Source: an uncultured Muribaculaceae bacterium
Lineage (GTDB): Bacteria; Bacteroidota; Bacteroidia; Bacteroidales; Muribaculaceae
Length of the DNA stretch: 15,982 bases
Direction of reading: 5' to 3'
Assembly: GCA_947173755.1 (NCBI GenBank)
Contig: CAMWGM010000011.1
Coordinates: forward strand, 1 to 15,982
Made by a program: the position numbers and the translations under genes. This document shows, one piece after another, positions 6,951 through 14,322 of this stretch. The notes under the pieces were generated by a model, which saw only the letters and a list, made by a program, of their open reading frames with translations, did not search any database and had not been told where the DNA came from. Numbering within the stretch: position 1 is the first letter of the stretch; each line of letters starts with the position of its first letter.

Positions 6951-8678
6951 TTATTCGGCGGGTGAATACCGGCGCTTCGGATCGAGCATTATCTCGTCGA
7001 CGGCCGAGCCCGGCGCAACCATAGGAAACACTTTGTCGGTGGTCTCGATATTGACATTGAGCAGATAGGCCCCCTTGGATGAGGTCATGCGCTCAACCGC
7101 CCCGTCGAGTTGGGAAGCATCGGCGACATTCTCGGCCTCGATGCCGTAGGCGCGGGCGATCATCACGAAATCGGGATTGCGCAGGGGAGTGGCCGAGAAT
7201 CTTCCGCCGAAGAAGAGTTCCTGCCACTGGCGGACGTTGCCGAGGAAGTTGTTGTTGAGGATGACGATTTTCACCGCCAGACCCAGATCCATGATGGTGC
7301 CGAGTTCCTGAAGAGTCATCTGGAACCCACCGTCGCCCATGAAGGCCACAACCTCGCGCGACGGCGCGCCGATCTTAGCGCCGATCGCTGCCGGCAGACA
7401 GAAACCCATGGTGCCGAGGCCTCCCGAGGTCAGCATGCTCTTCGAGCGTGTGAACTTGAAATAGCGTGCGGCCATCATCTGGTTCTGGCCGACGTCGGTG
7501 ACAAGGATTGCCTCGTTGCCGGTGGCCTCGGAAATTTTCCTCACCACCTGACCCATCCTTAGCGCATTGCCCTCGGTGTCGGTCGGGTGGAGTTCGCGCT
7601 CCATCACTTCAGTGGCCTCGACCTGCTCGGCATGAGCGAAGGAGTCGAGCCATTCCTTATGGGAGGCTTTGTTGACCATCGGCAGAAGTGCCTCAAGCGC
7701 GCGCCGGGCGTCGGAATGTATGGATGTATGGGCTTTGAGGTTCTTACCGAACTCTGATCTGTCGATATCTATATGTATGATTTTTGCATTCGGGGCATAT
7801 GCGTCCTTACGTCCGGTCACACGGTCGTCAAACCTCATCCCGACAGCCACGATCACGTCGGCCTCGTTGGTCTTGAAGTTTGGCGCGATATTTCCGTGCA
7901 TTCCGAGCATCCCTTTGTTGAGCGGATGGTCGGAAGGGATGGTCGAGAGACCGAGCAGCGTGGCCGCCACGGGAATATCGGCTTTCTCGGCGAGCGAGAT
8001 AAGAGCCTCCTCGGCTCCGGAGATCATCACGCCGTGTCCGGCCAGTATGAGCGGACGCTCGGCGCGGTTGATCAGAGCCGCCGCAGTCGACAGATCGGCC
8101 GGATTCGGCTCGGGATCAGGGTCGTAGGAACGGATATAGTCGATCCGCTCATAATCCCAGTCGAGCAGCCCAAGCTGGGCGTCCTTGGTGAAGTCGAGCA
8201 CCACCGGGCCGGGCCTGCCTGTCGAGGCGATATAGAATGCTCGCGCGACAGCCCAGGGGATTTCCTCGGGATCCTGTATCTGATATGCCCATTTGGTGAC
8301 GGGAAGCGTGATGCCTATGACATCAGTCTCCTGAAAAGCGTCGGTGCCGAGCGAGTCAACTCCCACCTGGCCGGTGATCACCACCAGCGGCGTCGAGTCG
8401 ATGTTGGCGTCACTGAGACCGGTGACGACATTAGTGGCCGCGGGGCCGGAAGTGACCGACACCACTCCGACTTTGCCCGAGGCGCGCGCATAACCCTGAG
8501 CGGCGTGGATACACCCCTGCTCATGGCGGCACAGTATATGGCGAAGCCTGTCGGAGTATCCGTAGAGCGAGTCGTAGAACGACATGATCGCTCCTCCCGG
8601 ATAACCGAATATCGTGTCGACACCCTCGGCGAGGAGAGCGCGGCACATGGCTTCGGAACCTGTAATCTTTTTACTCAT
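6951..8678 (-). CDS. ilvB: Acetolactate synthase large (catalytic) subunit
   Basis: This 575-residue thiamine-diphosphate enzyme condenses pyruvate with pyruvate or 2-ketobutyrate to acetolactate or acetohydroxybutyrate, the first common step to valine and isoleucine. The catalytic glutamate is E53 in CRHEQG. The ThDP/Mg motif runs from GDGG (448-451) to LNNN (474-477). FAD-domain and core segments such as GQVGVDSLGTDAFQETD (103-119) and GMRFDDRVTG (280-289) are typical of AHAS rather than pyruvate oxidases. The gene follows ilvD after 42 bases and precedes ilvN by 13. Length and motifs are complete. Confidence 0.96.
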   Translation of the reverse strand: MSKKITGSEAMCRALLAEGVDTIFGYPGGAIMSFYDSLYGYSDRLRHILCRHEQGCIHAAQGYARASGKVGVVSVTSGPAATNVVTGLSDANIDSTPLVVITGQVGVDSLGTDAFQETDVIGITLPVTKWAYQIQDPEEIPWAVARAFYIASTGRPGPVVLDFTKDAQLGLLDWDYERIDYIRSYDPDPEPNPADLSTAAALINRAERPLILAGHGVMISGAEEALISLAEKADIPVAATLLGLSTIPSDHPLNKGMLGMHGNIAPNFKTNEADVIVAVGMRFDDRVTGRKDAYAPNAKIIHIDIDRSEFGKNLKAHTSIHSDARRALEALLPMVNKASHKEWLDSFAHAEQVEATEVMERELHPTDTEGNALRMGQVVRKISEATGNEAILVTDVGQNQMMAARYFKFTRSKSMLTSGGLGTMGFCLPAAIGAKIGAPSREVVAFMGDGGFQMTLQELGTIMDLGLAVKIVILNNNFLGNVRQWQELFFGGRFSATPLRNPDFVMIARAYGIEAENVADASQLDGAVERMTSSKGAYLLNVNIETTDKVFPMVAPGSAVDEIMLDPKRRYSPAE

Positions 8679-8720
8679 AGAAATTGTGGTTTCCGCTCCT
8701 GTCTTATGGAGCGAGACATC

Positions 8721-10553
8721 TTAAATAATCCTGACACCTCCGCGGTCGGCCGAGGTGACGGTCGAGGCATAGGCCCGCAATGCACGCGACACCTCGCGCT
8801 GACGTCCTGCGGGAGTAAACGCCTCCTCGCCACGTGCCTCTTCGGCGCGACGACGCTCCGCGAGTTCCTCGTCGGAGAGACGCACGTTGATGCTGCGTGC
8901 GGGAATGTCGATATCGATGACATCACCGTCTCTGACGAGGCCTATGGCTCCTCCGGCCGCGGCTTCGGGCGAGATATGCCCGATCGAGAGCCCCGATGTT
9001 CCTCCGGAGAAACGGCCGTCGGTGATGAGCGCACACTCTTTGCCGAGATGTTTGCTCTTGATATATGATGTGGGATAGAGCATCTCCTGCATGCCCGGTC
9101 CCCCTTTGGGACCTTCATGGGTGATAACCACCACGTCGCCGCTCCTGACCTCGTCGTGAAGAATGGCATCGACGGCCTGATCCTGCGACCGGTAGACCTT
9201 TGCGGGTCCTGAGAATCTGAATATGCTCTCATCGACACCGGCAGTCTTGACCACACATCCGTCCACGGCAATATTTCCCTTGAGCACGGCGAGTCCGCCA
9301 TCCTTCACATAAGCATGTTCCATGTCGCGGATACAGCCGTTGGTGCGGTCGGTGTCGAGTGAGCCGTAATAACTCATCCGGCTTCCGAGTTCCGTTGTGC
9401 GGCGCCCCCCCGGTGCGCTTTTCCAGAGTTCGTCGGCACGGTCGGAGAATTTGCTTCCGCCCACTGCCCAATGGTCGATAGCCTCGCCGAGTGTCAGATT
9501 GTCAACACGTCTCACCGACGTGTCCACCAATCCGGCGTCAGCAAGAATCTTCATTATCGACAGGATGCCTCCGGCACGGTTGACATCCTCTATGTGATAG
9601 TGGGAATTGGGAGCCACCTTGCAGAGCACGGGAGTCTTGCGCGACAGACGGTCGATATCATCTATCGTGAAGTCGACTCCCGCCTCGGCCGCGATGGCCA
9701 GCAGATGTAGCACGGTATTGGTCGATCCGCCCATAGCGATGTCGAGCGTCATGGCGTTGAGCATCGCCTCGCGTGTTGCTATGCTGCGCGGGAGCACGCT
9801 CCCGTCACCCTCCTCATAATATCGGCGGGTGTTTTCCACTATCTGCTTTGCCGCATCCTTGAAAAGTTGGCGGCGGTTGATATGCGTGGCCACCACCGTG
9901 CCGTTGCCGGGGAGCGCGAGTCCGATCGCTTCGTTGAGCGAGTTCATCGAATTGGCCGTGAACATTCCCGAGCAGGAGCCGCATGTCGGGCACCCCTTCA
10001 GTTCGAGTTCCCTGACATGAGCGTCGCTCACCGCAGGATCAGCCGACTCGATCATTATGTCCACGAGATCGACAACCTTTCCGTCGACCCTCCCGGCCTC
10101 CATCGGGCCTCCGGACACAAATATCGTGGGGATATTGAGACGCATGGCGGCCATGAGCATGCCGGGCGTGACTTTGTCGCAATTGCTGATCATCACCATC
10201 GCGTCGGCACGATGTGCATTCACCATATATTCCACAGAGTCGGCTATCAGGTCGCGCGACGGAAGTGAATAGAGCATTCCGTCGTGACCCATCGCGATAC
10301 CGTCGTCGATGGCAATCGTGTTGAATTCTGCAGCAAAACATCCGAGCCGCTCGATCTCCTCCTTGACCAACTGTCCGATTTCGTGAAGATGCGTATGCCC
10401 GGGAACAAACTGTGTGAAAGAGTTGACCACAGCGATGATAGGCTTACCCATCTGCCCCTCCTTCATACCGTTGGCGAGCCAGAGCGCACGCGCTCCCGCC
10501 ATCCGTCGGCCGGAAGTGAACAAACTGCTTCGCAAAGGTATCTTATTACTCAT
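8721..10553 (-). CDS. ilvD: Dihydroxy-acid dehydratase
   Basis: IlvD dehydrates the dihydroxy acids made by IlvC to 2-keto acids, the last shared step before transamination. It is 610 residues, close to the E. coli enzyme (616). Cluster and metal motifs are SNCDK (C125) and CPTCGSCSGM (C188, C191, C194). At residues 43-54 it reads VNSFTQFVPGHT, the form found in [4Fe-4S] oxygen-sensitive enzymes, rather than the extra-Cys form of [2Fe-2S] dehydratases; this fits an anaerobe. The C-terminal GPKGGPGMQEMLYPT and ALITDGRFSGGTSG motifs are intact. It is the first gene of the operon, about 35 bases downstream of the predicted transcription start. Confidence 0.97.
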   Translation of the reverse strand: MSNKIPLRSSLFTSGRRMAGARALWLANGMKEGQMGKPIIAVVNSFTQFVPGHTHLHEIGQLVKEEIERLGCFAAEFNTIAIDDGIAMGHDGMLYSLPSRDLIADSVEYMVNAHRADAMVMISNCDKVTPGMLMAAMRLNIPTIFVSGGPMEAGRVDGKVVDLVDIMIESADPAVSDAHVRELELKGCPTCGSCSGMFTANSMNSLNEAIGLALPGNGTVVATHINRRQLFKDAAKQIVENTRRYYEEGDGSVLPRSIATREAMLNAMTLDIAMGGSTNTVLHLLAIAAEAGVDFTIDDIDRLSRKTPVLCKVAPNSHYHIEDVNRAGGILSIMKILADAGLVDTSVRRVDNLTLGEAIDHWAVGGSKFSDRADELWKSAPGGRRTTELGSRMSYYGSLDTDRTNGCIRDMEHAYVKDGGLAVLKGNIAVDGCVVKTAGVDESIFRFSGPAKVYRSQDQAVDAILHDEVRSGDVVVITHEGPKGGPGMQEMLYPTSYIKSKHLGKECALITDGRFSGGTSGLSIGHISPEAAAGGAIGLVRDGDVIDIDIPARSINVRLSDEELAERRRAEEARGEEAFTPAGRQREVSRALRAYASTVTSADRGGVRII

Positions 10554-10593
10554 AAATTCACCGGTTTTGCTATAATTTTTCTTATGAATTCTG

Positions 10594-10625
10594 CAAAATT
10601 ACAACAAATTGCCTTAATAATCAAA
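10594..10625 (-). promoter_or_regulatory. ilv operon promoter (-33 TTTG, -7 TAATTTTG)
   Basis: The minus strand has TTTG at 10625-10622 and TAATTTTG at 10601-10594 with a 20-base spacer, a full match to the Bacteroidetes sigma-ABfr promoter (TTTG, then TAnnTTTG). Transcription would begin near 10588, leaving a leader of about 35 nt before ilvD. That is too short for a leader-peptide attenuator or a T-box riboswitch. Confidence 0.8.
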
Positions 10626-10668
10626 TTTATTTGACACTCCCCCCGAGTTGAGCCGTCAACATCAATCT

Positions 10669-10902
10669 TCACCGGCGTTGAAGCCCCATTTCCGTCAGAT
10701 AGTCGTCAGCGATATAATTGTCGCTTTGAATGTAAAGGCCGGTACTGCGGTCGTGGAACTTCCTGCATGTATCACTACGGTAGAAATCCTTGAGCGCCTG
10801 CAGAGGAGGAGGGACACCAATCCGTTCAGCAATTCGGCAAGCGATGACACCCATACGGCTCCACCTTAGAATATCAAGTATTTCCTTGTTGTAATTATTC
10901 AT
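10669..10902 (-). CDS. Small DUF3791-associated protein
   Basis: This is a 77-residue cytosolic protein of no assigned function. It opens NNYNKEILDILRWSRMG and contains FYRSDTCRKFHDRSTGLY then QSDNYIADDYL, a pattern I recall from small Bacteroidales proteins encoded beside DUF3791 and DUF3990 genes. Its ATG overlaps by one base (TGATG) the stop of the frame that encodes the C-terminal remnant of a DUF3990-like gene, so the two were once translated in tandem. No signal peptide or membrane helix is present. The gene looks intact although its neighbour is broken. The family placement is from memory; the coding call rests on the conserved pattern and coupling. Confidence 0.62.
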   Translation of the reverse strand: MNNYNKEILDILRWSRMGVIACRIAERIGVPPPLQALKDFYRSDTCRKFHDRSTGLYIQSDNYIADDYLTEMGLQRR

Positions 10903-11035
10903 CAGTCCGATAATTTTACTGCTTCAGTGAATGTCAGGAACTTGTCAATCATATCCTGATTAAGCATGCAGATCTGATTGTTCGGTTTCAAGTAACGAAG
11001 TCTGTTGTAGCGTGGTAGATTTCGATTTTATCCAT
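10902..11035 (-). pseudogene. DUF3990-like gene remnant (internal deletion plus frameshift)
   Basis: From an ATG at 11035 the minus strand encodes MDKIEIYHATTDFV and then stops at 10988. This resembles the N-terminal strand (K-Y-H-G/A-T) of DUF3990 proteins. In another frame it then reads LRYLKPNNQICMLNQDM, continuing IDKFLTFTEAVKLSD and ending at a stop overlapping the next ATG. The PNNQIC segment followed by a short helix matches how DUF3990 proteins end. A full gene would be about 150 or more codons; here only the two ends remain, joined out of frame. It sits 3 bases after a DUF3791-like gene, where DUF3990 is normally found. The overall pattern is convincing; the family name is from memory. 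Confidence 0.6.
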
Positions 11036-11038
11036 GTT

Positions 11039-11305
11039 CTATGACATTGTGGATTCCCAGCGAGCAAGGGTTTCTATAACGTTGTCAGTCAGGTTATTTC
11101 TATCCTCCGAATGAAGTGCTTCGTAATGCGGAAAGATATAATTGTCTATAAGACCAACCCTTTCCATTCTTTCGAGCATTTCGTCATATTGACATCCCAC
11201 CCGTTCGGCCGCGCTCTCAATGCAAGAGGCGACAAACCCCATTTTTATCTCTTCATCTGAAAGTTGATTCCAAGTTTCCATAAAAATAAAATCGGTATCA
11301 GTCAC
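11039..11305 (-). CDS. DUF3791-like small protein
   Basis: This 88-residue protein has the pattern of DUF3791: FVASCIESAAERVGCQYDEM, then an ERMERVGLIDNYI helix, then HYEALHSEDRNNLTDNVIETL. DUF3791 proteins are small, of unknown function, and usually lie just upstream of DUF3990 genes. Here the next gene is a DUF3990 remnant 3 bases downstream. The ATG at 11305 gives an acidic N-terminus, with a TAnnTTTG box about 57 bases upstream. No catalytic motif or membrane segment is visible. With its partner gutted, any paired activity (for example toxin-antitoxin-like) is probably lost. Confidence 0.68.
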   Translation of the reverse strand: MTDTDFIFMETWNQLSDEEIKMGFVASCIESAAERVGCQYDEMLERMERVGLIDNYIFPHYEALHSEDRNNLTDNVIETLARWESTMS

Positions 11306-11361
11306 AACAGCGAATCATAATCAGAAATTTCTAAGCTGACATGTCTTAATTCACCTGACTA

Positions 11362-11369
11362 CAAAGGTA
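11362..11369 (-). promoter_or_regulatory. Promoter -7 box of the DUF3791 gene set
   Basis: The minus strand reads TACCTTTG, an exact TAnnTTTG match, 57 bases before the DUF3791-like ATG. The -33 region is weak (CTTG near 11393-11396). Confidence 0.45.
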
Positions 11370-11553
11370 ATAAAAACATCTGACATACTGAACAAGATAA
11401 AGAAATATATCCCGAATCTATGATCAATATTTGTAATTGATAAAGGGAACATGAATGCGACATTAAGAGTGTGCCATAGAAATAAGTCTTTAAGTCCAAC
11501 ATCACCGCTGAAATAAACAAACTGCCCGATAGTTGGTGGGCGATTCAATGTGG

Positions 11554-11589
11554 CAACTGTGGGTAAGTTAATTTCAACACCCACAGTTG
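11554..11589. other. 11-bp perfect stem-loop with flanking T-run
   Basis: CAACTGTGGGT (11554-11564) is the exact reverse complement of ACCCACAGTTG (11579-11589), with a 14-nt loop holding an extra GTT/AAC pairing. On the plus strand TCAATTTTTT follows (to 11599), which resembles an intrinsic terminator, but no plus-strand gene lies upstream. Otherwise the stretch 11306-11602 holds only the promoter box noted above and no gene I can support. Confidence 0.5.
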
Positions 11590-11602
11590 TCAATTTTTTC
11601 GA

Positions 11603-11779
11603 TTACCAGCCTCTGTCGGCCGAAAAGGAGCGATAGACAGTGATTGTGGTTTCCCGGATTTTTCCTCCCTTATTCGATTTTACAGGAATAAAAGTTCCCG
11701 TGAATAAAAAATCATCCTCGGGATCCATGGTCAGTTCCTTGCTCCATCCAATATCTGCCTTGGCGCAAAGATATGGGCG
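11603..11779 (-). pseudogene. Truncated tandem copy of the lipoprotein gene 3' end
   Basis: On the minus strand an open stretch of 58 codons ends at TAA (11605-11603) and has no suitable start. It reads DIGWSKELTMDPEDDFLFTG, then VKSNKGGKIRETTITVYRS. The lipoprotein gene directly upstream ends FKELSLDPDADYTFLMSG, then VKSNKGGKIRETGITVHRS. The identical core SNKGGKIRET and matching spacing show that it is a second copy lacking the N-terminal two-thirds and the signal peptide. The two copies differ enough in DNA to be an old duplication. An upstream in-frame stop at 11780-11782 closes the fragment. Confidence 0.75.
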
Positions 11780-11813
11780 TTATTGTATGTCTTTCACTCT
11801 GCAATCCCTATTG

Positions 11814-12305
11814 TTATCGGTTCGAGCGATGGACAGTAATTCCGGTTTCACGAATCTTACCTCCTTTATTCGATTTGACACCGACACCACTCATCAAGAA
11901 AGTATAATCCGCATCAGGATCAAGTGACAGTTCCTTGAATTCAAATTTCAGTTTTCTGTGATCAATTATTGTCACTGTCATACCTATTTCCTCATATATC
12001 AACTTATCATGGTCGATTTGACCGTCAGGTGTCTCCCCATAATAAATATGATATTTTTCAGACGGATCGTCGAAATAGATATTATTGACATTTTTGGCTT
12101 TAAGGATCAGTTCTCCCGACTGAGCTCCGGCATATACAGTATAAAACTTGGCAATACAGCATGGATCAGGCGAGTCATAATAGACCCCCATATTATCGGG
12201 ATCACTGTTGCCTACCGTGGAGAACATGATCTCGGCATCTCCTTCTTCACAACTGCAGAGACAGAGTGACACAAGAGCCATGATAGCGAATAGAAGTTTT
12301 TTCAT
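11814..12305 (-). CDS. Predicted lipoprotein of unknown function
   Basis: I chose the ATG at 12305 (163 residues) because it starts a classic lipoprotein signal: MKKLLFAIMALVSLCLCSC with lipidation expected on Cys19. The frame is open further upstream, but those residues precede the signal. After Cys19 comes EEGDAE; acidic residues here resemble Bacteroidetes lipoprotein export signals, so surface display is possible. The mature part is a beta-rich single domain of about 140 residues with paired cysteines (DPCC, near 48-50) and ends SNKGGKIRETGITVHRSNR. I recognise no family. A decayed second copy of its 3' end lies just downstream. No clear TAnnTTTG promoter is seen upstream. Confidence 0.72.
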   Translation of the reverse strand: MKKLLFAIMALVSLCLCSCEEGDAEIMFSTVGNSDPDNMGVYYDSPDPCCIAKFYTVYAGAQSGELILKAKNVNNIYFDDPSEKYHIYYGETPDGQIDHDKLIYEEIGMTVTIIDHRKLKFEFKELSLDPDADYTFLMSGVGVKSNKGGKIRETGITVHRSNR

Positions 12306-12436
12306 ATTTTTGCACTTAATGGTTTCAATGGGCGGATATCCGCTCCATAACATTAGAATTTCACACAAATGTCGCAACATTTCTTCAAACATGCAAGCAT
12401 TCCGTGGCGTTTCAGGCAAAATATAAAATTAATTAA

Positions 12437-12482
12437 CTTTCGAAGGAAATAAGAATTCTTTCTCAGACGGATTTTTCGAAAG
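12437..12482 (-). terminator. Hairpin downstream of the retron RT, possible terminator
   Basis: CTTTCGAA (12437-12444) and TTCGAAAG (12475-12482) are exact reverse complements. An AAAT/ATTT pairing (12447-12450 with 12471-12474) extends the stem and an AAGAATTCTT palindrome lies in the loop. On the minus strand it starts 29 bases after the RT stop and is followed by TTAATTAATTTTAT, a U-rich but interrupted tail. Nothing else is visible between 12306 and 12511. Confidence 0.5.
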
Positions 12483-12511
12483 CAATTTCCCTGATTGAAA
12501 TTCAACAGGAA

Positions 12512-14068
12512 TCACCGACACTCGAAATCAAGAACACCGGGCATAAACACATTGAGTTTATTGACTAGGTATTTAATTTCAGGGTCGGCTGCCGAAGTCC
12601 GGACATACTTTGTCGGTTTATCACTTGGGATAGCCCTATGTATTAAATACAAGTACCTTGCTGCTATATCCTCGGGCAGTGGACATCCCAGCATCATTCG
12701 CCCGTACGCCGTAGATCTGTCGATAACATCCAACTGCGAACGTTCTACTCCCGTATACTTCACCTTGTAATCAACCTGACGACATAGAGAAATATATAAG
12801 TTGTCAGGAAGATTGTCAAAAGAAATATTCCTGCTTATTGAGACTATAATTTTCTCTTGCCCGAGCATGAAATAGGCATATTGTCTGCCTCTTTTTGAAA
12901 CGGCATATTCAATCTTGACACCTAACTGATTCTCGAAATCTTTCGTCGGGAGTGTCTTCAGATATTCCCAACAGATCTCGATGTGATCACTCTCCGATTT
13001 CCTGCCGGTAAGGCGATTGAATTGTTCACGGAGTCGGGAATACACAGGATCTGATTCGCCTTTCACCATTTTCAGATAACAGAGTTTGCCCGATATTACT
13101 TTTCCTATATCAGGCTCCCCCTCGTTGAGGCAACCTTTATCTGCCATGTAACGGGGATAGAATTTTGCGATAGCGTCATTGATGCCGTATTTTTCCCAGA
13201 TATGAAGGATCGCTCTTATATCTTTTATGTAACTGCGACATACGTTGATTTTCTCCCCCACAGTAAGACCTGTGACTTCCTGTCGCTGACCCCGATGATG
13301 AAGACGGGTCTTTCTATGATTTATCCTGAAATTCTGGCCTGTGATTATCTTCTCCAATTCCTTCCTGAAGGGACTGTCAGCCTGATAGACATTGTGCTTG
13401 GAACTAAACGTAATGTCATCGGCATATCGTGAATAGCGAAGGCCGAAACGTTTCGCAAGTCCGGCCAAACGTCGATCGAGGGTGTCGCAGATAGCATTGG
13501 TCAGCAACGGCGATGTGGGCGCACCCTGAGGAAGATGGTAAGATTTTTTCAGTTTTCCATCCACAAATTCAACCTTTTCAATAGAGCACAGTCCCGCAAC
13601 AATATTTGCCACTTCCTTTGAAAAGTTGAATGGTGGCAATTGAATGCGTCGCCACACTCTTGCCTGATCGATGCTCGTGAAAAAGTCTGACAAATCAATA
13701 TTGAACACATAATTCTGACGCAGATGTCTTTCAGCATTATTTACTATCGACCGACCCTGTGCAAACCCCATGGCGTAAGGCGACGGAGCGTATAACGCCT
13801 TAAAAATCTCATTAAGGCACAGTTGCATCCACTTCAGATTACCGGTCGGCGCATAAATTTCCCTGAATCCGCCTGATTTCTTGGGTATCTGAAATGTTTT
13901 GTAACAAATGTGACTTAATTTCGGATTACACAACCGCATCATCTTCTGTATGGTAAAAGGATATACGGAGGAAGAGGACAGATCTGCTTTGATCTCGTTC
14001 AGCAGACTCAGCAATTCCCACCGTGTGGTAGTGTTACGTATTTTACTCACCAATAATTCTTTATCCAT
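12512..14068 (-). CDS. Retron-type reverse transcriptase with C-terminal extension
   Basis: The 518-residue protein is a group of motifs typical of retron RTs. IPKKSGGFREIYAP (61-74) is motif 1. FNIDLSDFF (122-130) holds catalytic D125, LPQGAPTSPLLTNAIC (179-194) is the template/nucleotide motif, and RYADD (214-218) carries D217 and D218. VTG (265-267) is the retron thumb signature. The thumb continues through YIKDIRAILHIWEKYG and GKLCYLKMVKGESDP to about residue 355. I do not see an exact NAxxH motif. Residues 360-518 form an extra domain I cannot assign, longer than in single-domain retron RTs of about 310-350 residues. The gene starts 23 bases after the a2 end of an ncRNA with full retron structure, so this is a retron RT that makes msDNA, not a group II intron or DGR enzyme. 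Confidence 0.93.
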   Translation of the reverse strand: MDKELLVSKIRNTTTRWELLSLLNEIKADLSSSSVYPFTIQKMMRLCNPKLSHICYKTFQIPKKSGGFREIYAPTGNLKWMQLCLNEIFKALYAPSPYAMGFAQGRSIVNNAERHLRQNYVFNIDLSDFFTSIDQARVWRRIQLPPFNFSKEVANIVAGLCSIEKVEFVDGKLKKSYHLPQGAPTSPLLTNAICDTLDRRLAGLAKRFGLRYSRYADDITFSSKHNVYQADSPFRKELEKIITGQNFRINHRKTRLHHRGQRQEVTGLTVGEKINVCRSYIKDIRAILHIWEKYGINDAIAKFYPRYMADKGCLNEGEPDIGKVISGKLCYLKMVKGESDPVYSRLREQFNRLTGRKSESDHIEICWEYLKTLPTKDFENQLGVKIEYAVSKRGRQYAYFMLGQEKIIVSISRNISFDNLPDNLYISLCRQVDYKVKYTGVERSQLDVIDRSTAYGRMMLGCPLPEDIAARYLYLIHRAIPSDKPTKYVRTSAADPEIKYLVNKLNVFMPGVLDFECR

Positions 14069-14091
14069 TCGTGCATACAGGAAACAAAAAT

Positions 14092-14108
14092 GAAGTATTG
14101 AGTCAAGG
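14092..14108. repeat. Retron a2 repeat (pairs with a1 at 14283-14299)
   Basis: The plus strand from 14092 to 14108 is the exact reverse complement of 14283-14299 over 17 bases; pairing stops at both ends (14091/14300 and 14109/14282 do not match). In retrons this stem closes the ncRNA and is needed for priming. Confidence 0.92.
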
Positions 14109-14151
14109 CTGTTTTCCTTATGTCCCTAAGACTGAGTAATGCAGATTCACC

Positions 14152-14206
14152 GCACTTACCTCATCAGATGAGGAGCCACTGCACCGCAAGGAGATGAGAT
14201 AAGTGC
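14152..14206 (-). other. msd hairpin
   Basis: GCACUUAUCUCAUC (14206-14193) pairs with GAUGAGGUAAGUGC (14165-14152), 14 bp with one U-G wobble. A second hairpin, CCUCAUC-U-GAUGAGG (14173-14159), lies on the 3' side and competes for the same GAUGAG strand, so the tip can fold in two ways. Confidence 0.8.
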
Positions 14207-14322
14207 AAAAGAGCCAACAGAACGTTGGAAATTCCCCGGAAGGAAAGTACCCGGCAAATCGCCGGAACAGATCAAAATGTCCCCTTGACTCAATACTTCG
14301 ATATTCTGTTTGGTTTACTTTA

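Larger units (their letters stand above)
14092..14299 (-). ncRNA. Retron ncRNA (msr-msd)
   Basis: Read on the minus strand, a 208-nt RNA is framed by a1 (14299-14283) and a2 (14108-14092), perfect 17-nt complements. The msr part holds three short hairpins: CCGGC/GCCGG with a GAUUU loop (14265-14251), UUCC/GGAA (14245-14232) and CCAAC/GUUGG with a GUUCU loop (14228-14214). The msd part is a 14-bp stem (14206-14193 with 14165-14152) with a 27-nt loop, followed by a 43-nt single-stranded-like stretch to a2. This is the order and scale of known retron ncRNAs. The RNA would serve as both primer (via a 2'-OH of a G near a1) and template. Exact msDNA ends cannot be read from sequence. Confidence 0.9.

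Noticed and set aside
6290..7024. 244-codon plus-strand open frame antisense to ilvN
   Set aside because: Composition is that of an antisense shadow (mirror of the ACT domain gene) with no motif and no promoter.
7773..9068. 431-codon open frame on the plus strand antisense to ilvB and ilvD
   Set aside because: It lies entirely across two complete, well-conserved enzymes on the other strand and its translation has no recognisable domain; GC-rich coding DNA often leaves long antisense frames open.
11351..11593. 80-codon minus-strand frame upstream of the DUF3791-like gene
   Set aside because: It overlaps the predicted promoter box and a perfect hairpin, and its translation matches nothing I recognise; it is more likely intergenic sequence.
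12306..12419. Upstream extension of the lipoprotein gene (38 more codons)
   Set aside because: It would bury the signal peptide and lipobox inside the protein; the ATG at 12305 gives a textbook lipoprotein start.
12512..14068. Group II intron maturase or diversity-generating retroelement RT
   Set aside because: There is no intron domain V/VI structure, no maturase or HNH domain and no template/variable repeat pair, while a full retron ncRNA lies directly upstream.
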